Source: Cytobacillus oceanisediminis
GTDB taxonomy: Bacteria > Bacillota > Bacilli > Bacillales > Cytobacillaceae
Length of the DNA stretch: 64,000 bases
Direction of reading: 5' to 3'
Assembly: GCF_007830235.1 (NCBI RefSeq)
Contig: NZ_VLKI01000005.1
Coordinates: 1 to 64,000, forward strand
The notes under the pieces: generated by a model
The model's input: the letters and a program-made list of their open reading frames with translations, nothing else
Told to the model about the DNA's origin: nothing
The model's database searches: none
Shown here: positions 15,879 to 25,140 of the stretch, one piece after another
Layout: each line of letters opens with the position of its first letter
Position numbering within the stretch: position 1 is the first letter of the stretch
Position numbers and translations under genes: made by a program

Positions 15879-16160
15879 TTGGCTTCTGAAATGATTTTAG
15901 ATCACAAAGAAAAAGCAAACGCTCTTTTAAAAGCAGATGCTGCTAAAATATTAAAGTTAATCAAGGTGCAAATGGATAACCTCACTATGCCGCAATGCCC
16001 TCTATATGAAGAGGTGCTTGATACCCAGATGTTCGGGTTGTCCAGAGAAATAGATTTTGCTGTCCGTCTCGGCTTAATTGAAGAGACCGAAGGCAAGGCT
16101 ATTCTTGATGAATTGGAAAGAGAACTCTCCATTCTTCACGAAGCTTCAGTAAAAAAATAA
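15879..16160 (+). CDS. ylaN: YlaN family protein (DUF1507), linked to iron homeostasis
   Basis: This 93-residue, all-helical cytosolic protein contains [40 protein letters not shown] and [20 protein letters not shown], which together define the YlaN family. YlaN of B. subtilis and Staphylococcus aureus has been connected with iron sensing through the Fur repressor (literature, from memory). The TTG start at 15879 follows GGAGGG by 8 nt. A terminator follows at once, so it is a single-gene unit ahead of ftsW, as in B. subtilis. Confidence 0.93.
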   Translation: MASEMILDHKEKANALLKADAAKILKLIKVQMDNLTMPQCPLYEEVLDTQMFGLSREIDFAVRLGLIEETEGKAILDELERELSILHEASVKK

Positions 16161-16167
16161 AATTTAA

Positions 16168-16206
16168 AAACTCAAACATTCTACACAGATTGTTTGAGTT
16201 TTTTTA
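16168..16206 (+). terminator. ylaN terminator
   Basis: AAACTCAAACA (16168-16178) pairs with TGTTTGAGTTT (16191-16201), followed by a T-run. Confidence 0.88.
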
Positions 16207-16427
16207 TAACCAAATTGAAAAATGCCAAGCAATAACGTTAATTAGTATGCCTGCAAGAAAGATTTTGTTTAATTGGTATAACTTAATTTAAAATTAGTAT
16301 AACATAATTGTGGAATTCTTTTGATTGCTGTGTTACATTTAAATTAACTTTTCTTTTCTTCAAAGCAGGATATTTAATACTATAGTAGAATAAGTAATAA
16401 ACTTAGAAGATAAGGGAAGAGGGCTGG

Positions 16428-17630
16428 ATGTTTAAAAAAATTCTAAAATCATATGATTATACCTTGATTATAGCTGTAGCTCTGCTATCTGTTTTTGGCC
16501 TGATTATGGTTTTTAGCGCAAGTATGGTTACTGCTGTACAAATTTATGATCAAGAAAGCGACTACTTTTATAATAAACAAAAGATGCATTTAGTTGTTTC
16601 AGCAATAGCATTTATCTTTGTTGCTTTATTTCCATACAAAGCCATGCAAAGCAATAAATTTCTTGTTCCGATGGTAGGTATTTCGGTTGTTGGCTTATTT
16701 GCCCTATTTATTTTTGGTAAAGTGGCTGGCGGAGCCATGAGCTGGTTTGAAATTGGAAGCAGAAGCCTTCAGCCCGCTGAATTTGTAAAGCTGTCTGTTA
16801 TCATATATTTAGCAGCGGTATATGCAAAAAAACAGCCATATATAAATGAATTTAATAAAGGAGTCCTTCCGCCGCTTGCCTACTTAATTCTTGCTACCAT
16901 GCTGGTTGCGATTCAGCCTGACTTTGGAACAGCTATAATCATTTTTGCTATAGCAGCAGCAATTATTTTTACTTCTGGCATGAATTTTAGGAATATCTTC
17001 AAGCTGGGTCTGTTTGGACTGTTGTTGGCTGCTCCATTTATCCTTCTTTTAAAGGATAAGATTTTTGCCCCTTATCGGATGGGAAGAATAGAAGCCTTCA
17101 GAGATCCTTTTGGATCAGAGTTTGGTTATCAGCTTTCCAATTCTTATATTGCACTTGGTGCAGGGGGAATGAAGGGACTTGGTCTCGGGGAGAGTGTCCA
17201 GAAGCTTGGCTACCTTCCTGAAGCACATACAGACTTTATTATGGCAGTTATTGCCGAGGAACTTGGGGCTTTCGGGGTAGGTTTTGTCATTTTGCTTCTC
17301 GGGTACATTGTTCTGAGAGGAATCTTTATCAGTTTAAAGTGTAAAGATGCTTTTGGCAGCCTGCTTGCAATTGGAATATCCTCCATGATTGGGATTCAAG
17401 CTTTTATCAACCTGGCCGGGATCTCAGGAGTCATGCCGCTTACGGGGGTAACTCTTCCCTTTGTAAGCTATGGAGGATCTTCACTTCTGCAGCTTTCAAT
17501 TGCTATGGGGATACTTGTAAACGTCTCTATGTTTGTAACATATGAACAAAAGTATAAAAATACAGATGAACAATTAAAGCCGGAATCCATTCAAGAGGCT
17601 TCCGAAAAAGCTTATGTGATTCGTAAATAA
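16428..17630 (+). CDS. ftsW: SEDS-family peptidoglycan glycosyltransferase FtsW
   Basis: This polytopic membrane protein of 400 residues, with about ten transmembrane segments, belongs to the shape, elongation, division and sporulation family. It polymerises lipid II at the division septum together with a class B penicillin-binding protein. Conserved elements include FSASMVTAV in the first segment, PDFGTAIIIFA, the large extracellular loop with RIEAFRDPFG and EAHTDFIMAVIAEE, and PLTGVTLPFVSYGGSSLL near the end. Position between ylaN and pycA identifies FtsW rather than the paralogues RodA or SpoVE. The ATG follows GGGAAGAGGG. Confidence 0.93.
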   Translation: MFKKILKSYDYTLIIAVALLSVFGLIMVFSASMVTAVQIYDQESDYFYNKQKMHLVVSAIAFIFVALFPYKAMQSNKFLVPMVGISVVGLFALFIFGKVAGGAMSWFEIGSRSLQPAEFVKLSVIIYLAAVYAKKQPYINEFNKGVLPPLAYLILATMLVAIQPDFGTAIIIFAIAAAIIFTSGMNFRNIFKLGLFGLLLAAPFILLLKDKIFAPYRMGRIEAFRDPFGSEFGYQLSNSYIALGAGGMKGLGLGESVQKLGYLPEAHTDFIMAVIAEELGAFGVGFVILLLGYIVLRGIFISLKCKDAFGSLLAIGISSMIGIQAFINLAGISGVMPLTGVTLPFVSYGGSSLLQLSIAMGILVNVSMFVTYEQKYKNTDEQLKPESIQEASEKAYVIRK

Positions 17631-17829
17631 GCACAGGTTATTCTCAGTGCTTTTTAATACATAAATCAGGAGTTAATTCCTTCTGATTAGTAAAGAAGGC
17701 TTCCTGCGCGAAAACTGCAGGGTTGCCGGTCATTACAATTCAGGTCAGCAAGCGGGTGGATTTTCCACCCCGATTCAGCCTGGATTTGGCAGAATATTAT
17801 TAAAAATACATAAAGACGGGGTGTTTTTC

Positions 17830-20800
17830 TTGAGCCGAAGAATCAACAAGGTTTTAGTAGCTAACAGAGGAGAAATTGCCATCCGCGTATTCCGTGCTTG
17901 TACAGAGCTGGATATTCGTACGGTGGCCATCTATTCAAAAGAGGATTCAGGATCCTATCATCGCTATAAAGCTGATGAAGCGTATTTGGTAGGGGAAGGC
18001 AAAAAGCCGATTGATGCATATCTGGATATTGAAGGAATTATTGATATTGCTAAAAATAGCGATGTTGATGCCATCCATCCTGGATATGGATTTCTGTCTG
18101 AAAATATTGAATTTGCCAGACGGTGCGAGGAAGAGGGCATTATTTTTATTGGTCCTTCATCCAGGCATTTAGATATGTTTGGGGATAAGGTAAAAGCCAG
18201 AACGCAAGCCCAGCTTGCTGAAATTCCGGTTATCCCGGGCAGTGACGGGCCAGTACAGAGCCTTGAAGAAGTGATCAGCTTTGGCAAAAATCATGGATTC
18301 CCTATCATTATTAAAGCCTCCCTTGGAGGCGGTGGCAGAGGAATGCGCATAGTAAGAAGCCTTGAGGAAGTAAAGGAATCATATGAGCGTGCAAAATCAG
18401 AAGCCAAAGCAGCATTTGGAAACGATGAAGTGTATGTTGAAAGATTCATAGAAAGGCCAAAACATATCGAAGTTCAAATCATAGGTGACCGTGAAGGGAA
18501 TATCGTCCACCTTTATGAAAGAGATTGCTCTGTACAAAGACGCCATCAGAAGGTTGTAGAAGTAGCACCATGCGTGTCCCTCCCTGAAACTTTGAGGGAT
18601 GAAATTTGCCTGGCGGCAGTCAATCTAATGAAGAATGTTGATTATATAAATGCAGGTACAGTAGAATTCCTTGTCGCTGGAGACCAGTTTTATTTTATAG
18701 AAGTTAACCCGCGTGTACAGGTTGAGCATACAATCACCGAAATGGTAACAGGAGTCGATATTGTTCAGACGCAAATACTTGTTGCGGAAGGTCACTCTTT
18801 ACATAGCGAAGAAGTGGGAGTGCCAAAACAGGAAGATATCCATATTCATGGGTTTGCCATTCAGTCACGTGTTACGACTGAAGATCCGTTAAATAACTTT
18901 ATGCCTGATACAGGAAGATTAATGGCATACCGGTCCGGCGGCGGGTTTGGTGTCCGGCTGGATGCGGGGAATGGCTTCCAGGGTGCGGTCATTACACCAT
19001 ATTATGATTCCCTTCTGGTAAAATTGTCGACTCATGCAATGACTTTCCAGCAGGCGGCATCAAAAATGGTCCGAAATCTGAAGGAATTCCGTATTCGCGG
19101 TATTAAAACAAATATTCCATTCCTTGAAAATGTTGTTAAGCATGAAAAATTCTTGAGGGGAGAGTATGATACTTCCTTTATTGATGAAACACCTGAACTA
19201 TTCCTATTCCCGAAAAGGAAGGACAGGGGTACGAAAATGCTTAGCTATATCGGGAATGTAACTGTCAATGGATTCCCGGGAATTGAAAAGAAAAAGCGGC
19301 CTGTTTTTGACGAGCCTAGAGTGCCAAAAATGAAATACAGCACCAGCTACCAGGACGGAACAAAGCAAATATTGGATTCTCTTGGTCCTGAAGGCCTTGT
19401 AAAATGGATCAAAGAACAAAAAGAAGTCCTTCTTACTGATACAACTTTTCGTGATGCACACCAATCATTGCTTGCTACGCGTATAAGAACAAATGATATA
19501 AAACATATTGCCGAACCAACGGCAAAGCTTCTTCCGGAAATGTTCTCGTATGAAATGTGGGGCGGTGCTACTTTTGATGTTGCCTACAGGTTCCTGAAGG
19601 AAGACCCGTGGGAAAGATTGCTCACATTAAGAGAGAAAATGCCGAATGTGCTGTTCCAAATGCTGCTTCGTGCTTCCAATGCAGTAGGATATAAAAACTA
19701 TCCTGATAATGTCATAAGAGAGTTTGTTGAAAAGTCTGCACATGCAGGAATTGATGTATTCCGAATATTTGACAGTCTTAACTGGGTTAAAGGGATGGAG
19801 GTCGCGATTGATGCTGTCCGCCAGAGCGGCAAGATTGCTGAAGCCGCTATGTGCTACACAGGCGATATTTCTGATCCAACGAGAACGAAGTATGATCTGA
19901 ATTATTACAAGAATCTTGCCAAAGAGCTTGAGAGCCAGGGAGCTCATATACTAGCCATAAAGGATATGGCTGGACTTCTAAAGCCTCAATCTGCTTACAG
20001 GCTGATTTCTGAGCTGAAAGAAACGGTGGACATTCCGATCCACCTTCATACGCATGATACAAGCGGAAATGGAATTTACACATATGCAAAAGCAATTGAA
20101 GCCGGAGTTGATATTGTCGATACAGCTTTAAGCACTATGGCTGGATTAACCTCGCAGCCAAGTGCCAATTCACTTTATTATGCATTGGAAGGCACTGACC
20201 GCAAGCCTAATGTTAATATTCAGGCTCTTGAACAATTGTCCTATTATTGGGAAGATGTTCGTAAATATTACCAGGACTTTGAAAGCGGTATGAAGGCTCC
20301 CCATTCGGAGATTTACCAGCATGAGATGCCAGGTGGACAGTACAGCAATCTACAGCAGCAGGCTAAAGCTGTAGGCCTTGGCGATAAGTGGGATGAAGTG
20401 AAGGACATGTATTCCCGTGTGAATCAAATGTTTGGGGACATCGTTAAGGTAACACCTTCCTCAAAGGTAGTAGGGGACATGGCCCTGTTTATGGTCCAAA
20501 ATAAGCTTACAGAGCAAGACGTCCTAAATAAAGGGCAGTCACTTGATTTCCCTGATTCAGTAGTTGAATTGTTTGAGGGTTATTTGGGACAGCCATATGG
20601 AGGTTTTCCTAAGGAGCTTCAAAAAGTGATCTTAAAAGACAGGGAGCCGATAACGGTTCGACCGGGAGAACTTTTGGAGGATGTCGATTTTGATGCATTA
20701 AAAGAAAAGCTCTTCAAGGAACTGGGAAGGCAGGTAACAAGCTTTGAAGCAATTGCTTATGCCCTGTATCCAAAAGTATTTATAGATTATGTAAAAACAT

Positions 20801-21270
20801 GCGAACAGTTTGGCGATATTTCTGTTTTGGATACTCCAACATTTCTTTATGGTTTAAGGCTTGGAGAAGAAGTGGAAATTGAGATTGAAACAGGGAAAAC
20901 ATTAATTGTTAAATTAGTTTCAATCGGCCAGCCTCAGGCTGATGGTACACGGATCGTCTACTTTGAGCTTAATGGACAGCCGCGGGAAGTCAGTATAAAG
21001 GATGAAAGCATTAAAGCAACAGTTGCTTCCAAAGTTAAAGCAGACCCGCATAATGAAGCCCACATTGCTGCCAGCATGCCTGGAACAGTAATAAAGGTAG
21101 TCGTTGAAAAGGGTGAGAAAGTGGAAAAAGGCGATCATCTAATGATTACAGAAGCGATGAAAATGGAAACAACTGTACAGGCTCCATATTCAGGGACAGT
21201 TAAGGACATTTACGTTGGAAATGGTGAAGCGATTCAAACTGGCGACCTTTTGATTGAACTGACAAAATAA
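17830..21270 (+). CDS. pyc: Pyruvate carboxylase
   Basis: This single-chain biotin enzyme of 1146 residues replenishes oxaloacetate from pyruvate, bicarbonate and ATP. Domain order is biotin carboxylase (about 5-455; KASLGGGGRGMR ATP loop, RDCSVQRRHQKV, VNPRVQVEHT), carboxyltransferase (about 525-800; TTFRDAHQSLLATR, HTHDTSG) and a C-terminal biotinyl domain with EAMKMETTV, whose Lys about 1111 carries biotin. The TTG start at 17830 is preferred because the GACGGGGTG ribosome binding site precedes it by about 8 nt; a GTG at 17821 overlaps that site. A GGGTGGA/TCCACCC hairpin lies about 60 bp upstream. It matches B. subtilis pycA in place and length. Confidence 0.96.
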   Translation: MSRRINKVLVANRGEIAIRVFRACTELDIRTVAIYSKEDSGSYHRYKADEAYLVGEGKKPIDAYLDIEGIIDIAKNSDVDAIHPGYGFLSENIEFARRCEEEGIIFIGPSSRHLDMFGDKVKARTQAQLAEIPVIPGSDGPVQSLEEVISFGKNHGFPIIIKASLGGGGRGMRIVRSLEEVKESYERAKSEAKAAFGNDEVYVERFIERPKHIEVQIIGDREGNIVHLYERDCSVQRRHQKVVEVAPCVSLPETLRDEICLAAVNLMKNVDYINAGTVEFLVAGDQFYFIEVNPRVQVEHTITEMVTGVDIVQTQILVAEGHSLHSEEVGVPKQEDIHIHGFAIQSRVTTEDPLNNFMPDTGRLMAYRSGGGFGVRLDAGNGFQGAVITPYYDSLLVKLSTHAMTFQQAASKMVRNLKEFRIRGIKTNIPFLENVVKHEKFLRGEYDTSFIDETPELFLFPKRKDRGTKMLSYIGNVTVNGFPGIEKKKRPVFDEPRVPKMKYSTSYQDGTKQILDSLGPEGLVKWIKEQKEVLLTDTTFRDAHQSLLATRIRTNDIKHIAEPTAKLLPEMFSYEMWGGATFDVAYRFLKEDPWERLLTLREKMPNVLFQMLLRASNAVGYKNYPDNVIREFVEKSAHAGIDVFRIFDSLNWVKGMEVAIDAVRQSGKIAEAAMCYTGDISDPTRTKYDLNYYKNLAKELESQGAHILAIKDMAGLLKPQSAYRLISELKETVDIPIHLHTHDTSGNGIYTYAKAIEAGVDIVDTALSTMAGLTSQPSANSLYYALEGTDRKPNVNIQALEQLSYYWEDVRKYYQDFESGMKAPHSEIYQHEMPGGQYSNLQQQAKAVGLGDKWDEVKDMYSRVNQMFGDIVKVTPSSKVVGDMALFMVQNKLTEQDVLNKGQSLDFPDSVVELFEGYLGQPYGGFPKELQKVILKDREPITVRPGELLEDVDFDALKEKLFKELGRQVTSFEAIAYALYPKVFIDYVKTCEQFGDISVLDTPTFLYGLRLGEEVEIEIETGKTLIVKLVSIGQPQADGTRIVYFELNGQPREVSIKDESIKATVASKVKADPHNEAHIAASMPGTVIKVVVEKGEKVEKGDHLMITEAMKMETTVQAPYSGTVKDIYVGNGEAIQTGDLLIELTK

Positions 21271-21275
21271 ACATT

Positions 21276-21310
21276 AAAAAGAGCTTCGGCCATGCCGAAG
21301 CTCTTTTTTT
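21276..21310 (+). terminator. Bidirectional terminator between pyc and ctaA
   Basis: AAAAAGAGCTTCGGC (21276-21290) pairs perfectly with GCCGAAGCTCTTTTT (21294-21308) around CAT: a 15-bp stem serving the two convergent genes. Confidence 0.92.
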
Positions 21311-21338
21311 AGTTGGAAGCAGCTTTTCCTCTATCTTG

Positions 21339-22313
21339 TTAAGTGATTGTTGTAACAGGAGATACTGCTGCTCCTTGTTTTTCTTCCTTCTTCACTTTCT
21401 CAATGGCAAGCTCATTCTTTTTGCTTCGGGAAGACAGGAGGATAAAATAGCTTAATACCCCAAACAAGCAAGAAATAAAGAATGCATGCGCTAGTGCTAT
21501 ATAAAGATTAAGTCTGGTAAGAACTACCAAGGCTCCGGCAGCAACCTGCAGGGATACGAGTATAAATGAAATAATCCAGCCCCAGTAAATGACTTTCTGG
21601 TCTTTATAATATTTTATTGCGAGATAAGTTATATAGCCAATCCAGATGAAGATCAATCCTGCTGCGGCTCTGTGGCCCATTTGCACCCACTCATACATGT
21701 TTCCCGGAAGTGTAAAGGCTCCATTAATGCAGAGCGGCCAATCACGGCAAACCAGGCTTGCGTTTACATGACGGACAAGAGCTCCTGTGTAAACTACAGC
21801 ATAGCTATATAATGAGACACCGATTATATGCTTCCTCATTCTTTTATCGATGATCAGCTTCTCAGCCTGAAATTTCTTGTCTACTTCAAAAATAAGCAAA
21901 GTCAGAAGAAGGACTGCTGCAAAAGATATTAAGGAAATGCCAAAATGAAGGGCAAGCACGAAATCCGATTGTCCCCAGACTACGGCAGCTGCACCAATCA
22001 ATGCCTGCAGTACGAGGAAGAAGAAAGAAGTCAGCGACAAAAATTTAGTTTCCCTTATGTGGCCCATTTTTCTCCAGGTCCATACAGATAAGATCAAAAC
22101 CATAATTCCAACCGAACCGGAAACCAGCCTGTGAGCAAGCTCTATAACCAGCTCAGGAGTTATAGAGCTCGGAACGAATTCTCCATTGCACAGCGGCCAG
22201 GATTTCCCGCATCCCATTCCTGATTCAGTTTTAGTAACAAGCGCACCGCCTAACAATATTAAAAGCATGCCGATTGTGGTTAAAACAGCAAACCACTTTA
22301 AAGATCGTTGCAA
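21339..22313 (-). CDS. ctaA: Heme A synthase CtaA
   Basis: This 324-residue membrane protein with about eight helices oxidises the C8 methyl of heme O to give heme A for cytochrome oxidase. Family marks seen are [20 protein letters not shown], with the first cysteine pair region [26 protein letters not shown], the second half [15 protein letters not shown] and MGHRAAAG, and LAHAFFIS. Conserved histidines act as heme ligands. It is transcribed divergently from ctaB, as in B. subtilis, across about 670 bp. The ATG start fits the family N-terminus. The C-terminal ~25 residues are a charged tail. Confidence 0.94.
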   Translation of the reverse strand: MQRSLKWFAVLTTIGMLLILLGGALVTKTESGMGCGKSWPLCNGEFVPSSITPELVIELAHRLVSGSVGIMVLILSVWTWRKMGHIRETKFLSLTSFFFLVLQALIGAAAVVWGQSDFVLALHFGISLISFAAVLLLTLLIFEVDKKFQAEKLIIDKRMRKHIIGVSLYSYAVVYTGALVRHVNASLVCRDWPLCINGAFTLPGNMYEWVQMGHRAAAGLIFIWIGYITYLAIKYYKDQKVIYWGWIISFILVSLQVAAGALVVLTRLNLYIALAHAFFISCLFGVLSYFILLSSRSKKNELAIEKVKKEEKQGAAVSPVTTIT

Positions 22314-22985
22314 AGCCTTTCACCTTCTTTGTAAAATTCGTTTTGCTTTTGTTTTTACATATACAATAGAATTTCTTTTCTATTAATTATCCGTATTCTA
22401 TCTTAACAAAAATCCTCTAAAAAGCCAGATAGGGTTGTTGTTCCATTTCCTTTATCGATAGTACAGGAATAAAGCTTTTTTTACAACACTTATAAAAATT
22501 TCTAAACGTAATTATAGTAAAAAAGGTTGAAACTTGGATTGGAGTTTGCTAGAAATATATAGTGGGTATAAAATGGATATCCCTGTCGCGGAAGATATAG
22601 TTGGTTTCCCCTTTGACCAGATACATACTAGTTAGTTGGAATCTTCACTCCTAAATGTTTTCTGCAGGTTTTATTATCTCAAAAAAACAACCTTTCTTTA
22701 AGCATAATTTATTTTTGACACAAATTAGTCATAAATTATTCTAAAAAAATTCACAAAAGAGTTTTAAAGTGTGATTTAATATACAGAAGAAAGGTTTATC
22801 AATGCTTGAATATTAAACTGATTATTCACGTTGTGAATAGTAGAAAACTATTGATTGATAATTATTTATTTAGGGTGAACCCCTCGTTTTTTATTGCAAA
22901 TATGGCTTTGAAAGCAATTATGCTTTATAGTAGTTGTAGTGTTAAAATAGCTTTGTTTGTGATAAGGGATAAAGGAGGAAAAGAT
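22314..22985 (+). promoter_or_regulatory. Divergent ctaA-ctaB intergenic region with a candidate ctaB promoter
   Basis: This AT-rich spacer of about 670 bp holds no supported gene. TTGACA (22715-22720) lies 16 bp from TATTCT (22737-22742), a plausible sigma-A promoter for ctaB. Near 22823-22843, ATTATTCAC and GTGAATAGT form an imperfect inverted repeat around GTT in the putative leader; its role is unknown. In B. subtilis this region is controlled by ResD (established); ResD sites are too loose to call by eye. Confidence 0.4.
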
Positions 22986-23924
22986 ATGTCCAACTCACGG
23001 GCTTTGAGTGAAGCTGCTATTGAAGACAGTGAGCGAAGCCTTCAAAACGATATACCGAAGACTACAGTCTGGAAGGATTTTCTTGCGCTGATTAAAATAG
23101 GCATTGTAAATTCCAATCTGATAACTACCTTTACGGGGATTTGGCTTGCATTGCACTTTTCCGGCGAAGGATTTTTCAATAATCTGGACCTGGTTTTCTA
23201 TACATTAATTGGTTCTTCACTGATTATAGCAGGCTCATGCAGCTTGAATAATTATATTGACCGCGATATTGATCCATTAATGGAAAGAACTAAAGGCAGG
23301 CCAACTGTAACAGGGAAAGTGAACCCTGCTAAGGTTGCGCTTTTGAGTTTTCTGCTGATTGGCCTTGGGACGGCCTTTTTGATGTTTACAACTGCAACAG
23401 CAGTTGTAATTGGATTAATTGGCGTTTTTAGCTATGTTGTCCTTTATACTATGTGGACAAAGCGCAAATTCGTTTCCAACACAATCGTGGGCAGCGTTTC
23501 CGGTGCAGTGCCTCCATTAATTGGATGGGCGGCCGTGGATGGCAGCCTCGACCCGATGGCATGGGTGCTGTTCGCAATCGTATTTATCTGGCAGCCTCCT
23601 CACTTTTACGCACTCGCGATGAGAAGGGTGGATGAATACCGAGCGGCGGGAGTTCCAATGCTTCCAGTTGTAAAGGGATTTAAAGTGACAAAAAGGCATA
23701 TTTATATCTGGGTCGCAGCATTAATGCCGCTGCCGTTCCTTTTGCCTTCACTTGGTTTGCCATTCATTATCCTTGCAACGATCTTGAATATCGGCTGGAT
23801 TTTGACTGGCATTTATGCCAGGAAGTTTAATGATGATATTAAATGGGCTACTTTAATGTTTGTATACTCGTTACAATATCTGACTATCATGTTTGTAGCT
23901 ATGGTAATCATCACACTTATTTAA
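22986..23924 (+). CDS. ctaB: Protoheme IX farnesyltransferase (heme O synthase) CtaB
   Basis: This 312-residue UbiA-superfamily prenyltransferase with about nine membrane helices attaches farnesyl to heme B to give heme O, the substrate of CtaA. The Mg2+-diphosphate motif [15 protein letters not shown] and the downstream [40 protein letters not shown] are characteristic. The ATG at 22986 follows AAAGGAGG. A longer in-frame reading back to 22806 lacks a ribosome binding site and resembles no family member. It heads the ctaBCDEFG cluster. Confidence 0.95.
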   Translation: MSNSRALSEAAIEDSERSLQNDIPKTTVWKDFLALIKIGIVNSNLITTFTGIWLALHFSGEGFFNNLDLVFYTLIGSSLIIAGSCSLNNYIDRDIDPLMERTKGRPTVTGKVNPAKVALLSFLLIGLGTAFLMFTTATAVVIGLIGVFSYVVLYTMWTKRKFVSNTIVGSVSGAVPPLIGWAAVDGSLDPMAWVLFAIVFIWQPPHFYALAMRRVDEYRAAGVPMLPVVKGFKVTKRHIYIWVAALMPLPFLLPSLGLPFIILATILNIGWILTGIYARKFNDDIKWATLMFVYSLQYLTIMFVAMVIITLI

Positions 23925-24035
23925 TTTTGTTAGGAAATTCTTTCTTTCGCTAGTTACGAGAGGGGATTTATCCATATTTTTTGATCAAACAATTCAAAAA
24001 ATGAAATTTTTACGAAAGAGGGGTTTGATTAAGCT

Positions 24036-25112
24036 ATGAAAAGGCTTGCAAAGTGGCGTCTTTTTTCTCTGTTTGCGGTGATGGCGCTCGTTCTTTCCGC
24101 TTGCAGCGGTAAACCGTATTTATCTACGCTAAATCCTGCCGGCGAAGTGGCGCAAACACAGTATGATTTAATGGTGTTGAGTACTGCAATTATGGTGGGG
24201 GTAATTGCAGTCGTGACAGTAATCTTCTTTATTGTTGTTTTTAAATTCCGCCGCAAGGACGACAGAATTCCGAAACAAGTTGAAGGAAGCCACAAACTTG
24301 AAATTATTTGGACTGTCATTCCGATCTTATTACTTCTTATTCTTGCTGTACCGACAGTTTCAGCTACCTTTAAGCTTGCTGACGTAAGTGAAATGGAAAA
24401 GAAGAATGAAGAAGGCAAAACAGATGCACTTGTTGTTAATGTGCGTGCTAACCTATACTGGTGGGAGTTTGAATATCCAAACCAGGAAATTATTACTGGA
24501 CAGGAACTAGTTGTGCCAACTGACCAAAAAGTTTATTTCAACCTAATTGCGTCTGATGTTAAGCACTCATTCTGGATTCCTGCTGTTGGCGGAAAGCTGG
24601 ATACAAACACAGATAATGTGAATAAATTCTGGCTGAAGTTTGACGGCGAAAAGGCTGATGAGGCCGACAACTTATTCTATGGTAAGTGTGCAGAGCTTTG
24701 CGGACCTTCCCATGCTTTGATGGATTTCAAAGTTAAAGCGGTTCCAAGTGACGAGTTTGATCAGTGGGTAACTGCAATGCAGGAAGTAAAAGAGCCTCAG
24801 CAGGCTGAAACTGATCTTGCGCAGGCTGGACAAGAAGTGTTTAATAACAGCTGCATCGGCTGTCATGCAGTAACTCCTGCAAACACTGCTCCTGAAGCAG
24901 CTCGTTTAGCTCCAAACTTAACAAACTTTGGCGATCGTGAGCGTATTGCCGGTATCCTTGACCACACTGAAGAAGACCTGAAAAATTGGTTAAGAGATCC
25001 TGAAACATATAAGCCTGGAAACAAGATGACAGGCACTTATGGTGAATTGACTGAGGAACAACTTGATGCCCTTTCAGAATACTTAATGGGCTTAAAGGTT
25101 ATGGAACAATAG
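24036..25112 (+). CDS. ctaC: Cytochrome c oxidase subunit II (caa3 type) with fused cytochrome c
   Basis: This 358-residue lipoprotein has a signal peptide ending LVLSAC (lipidated Cys23), two membrane helices (about 46-70 and 88-110) and an extracytoplasmic cupredoxin domain. Its CuA ligands are visible: His177 and the CAELCGPSHALM block (Cys218, Glu220, Cys222, His226, Met229). A C-terminal cytochrome c domain carries CIGCH (273-277) and a Met ligand in GNKMTGTY. The fused heme c domain defines a caa3 oxidase that accepts electrons from cytochrome c. About 110 bp separate it from ctaB. Confidence 0.96.
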   Translation: MKRLAKWRLFSLFAVMALVLSACSGKPYLSTLNPAGEVAQTQYDLMVLSTAIMVGVIAVVTVIFFIVVFKFRRKDDRIPKQVEGSHKLEIIWTVIPILLLLILAVPTVSATFKLADVSEMEKKNEEGKTDALVVNVRANLYWWEFEYPNQEIITGQELVVPTDQKVYFNLIASDVKHSFWIPAVGGKLDTNTDNVNKFWLKFDGEKADEADNLFYGKCAELCGPSHALMDFKVKAVPSDEFDQWVTAMQEVKEPQQAETDLAQAGQEVFNNSCIGCHAVTPANTAPEAARLAPNLTNFGDRERIAGILDHTEEDLKNWLRDPETYKPGNKMTGTYGELTEEQLDALSEYLMGLKVMEQ

Positions 25113-25140
25113 GGGATTTTTTGAAAAGGGAGGTAAAATT

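Noticed and set aside
22823-22843. TTCAC-GTT-GTGAA as an Fnr or Rex operator
   Set aside because: The half-sites are in the reverse order to those consensus palindromes (TGTGA-N6-TCACA; TTGTGAA-N6-TTCACAA).
22806-22985. N-terminal extension of ctaB by 60 residues
   Set aside because: Strong AAAGGAGG ribosome binding site just before ATG 22986 and family length argue for the shorter protein.
24029-24418. 129-residue minus-strand frame opposite ctaC
   Set aside because: Shadow of a strongly conserved real gene, with no ribosome binding site and no family resemblance.
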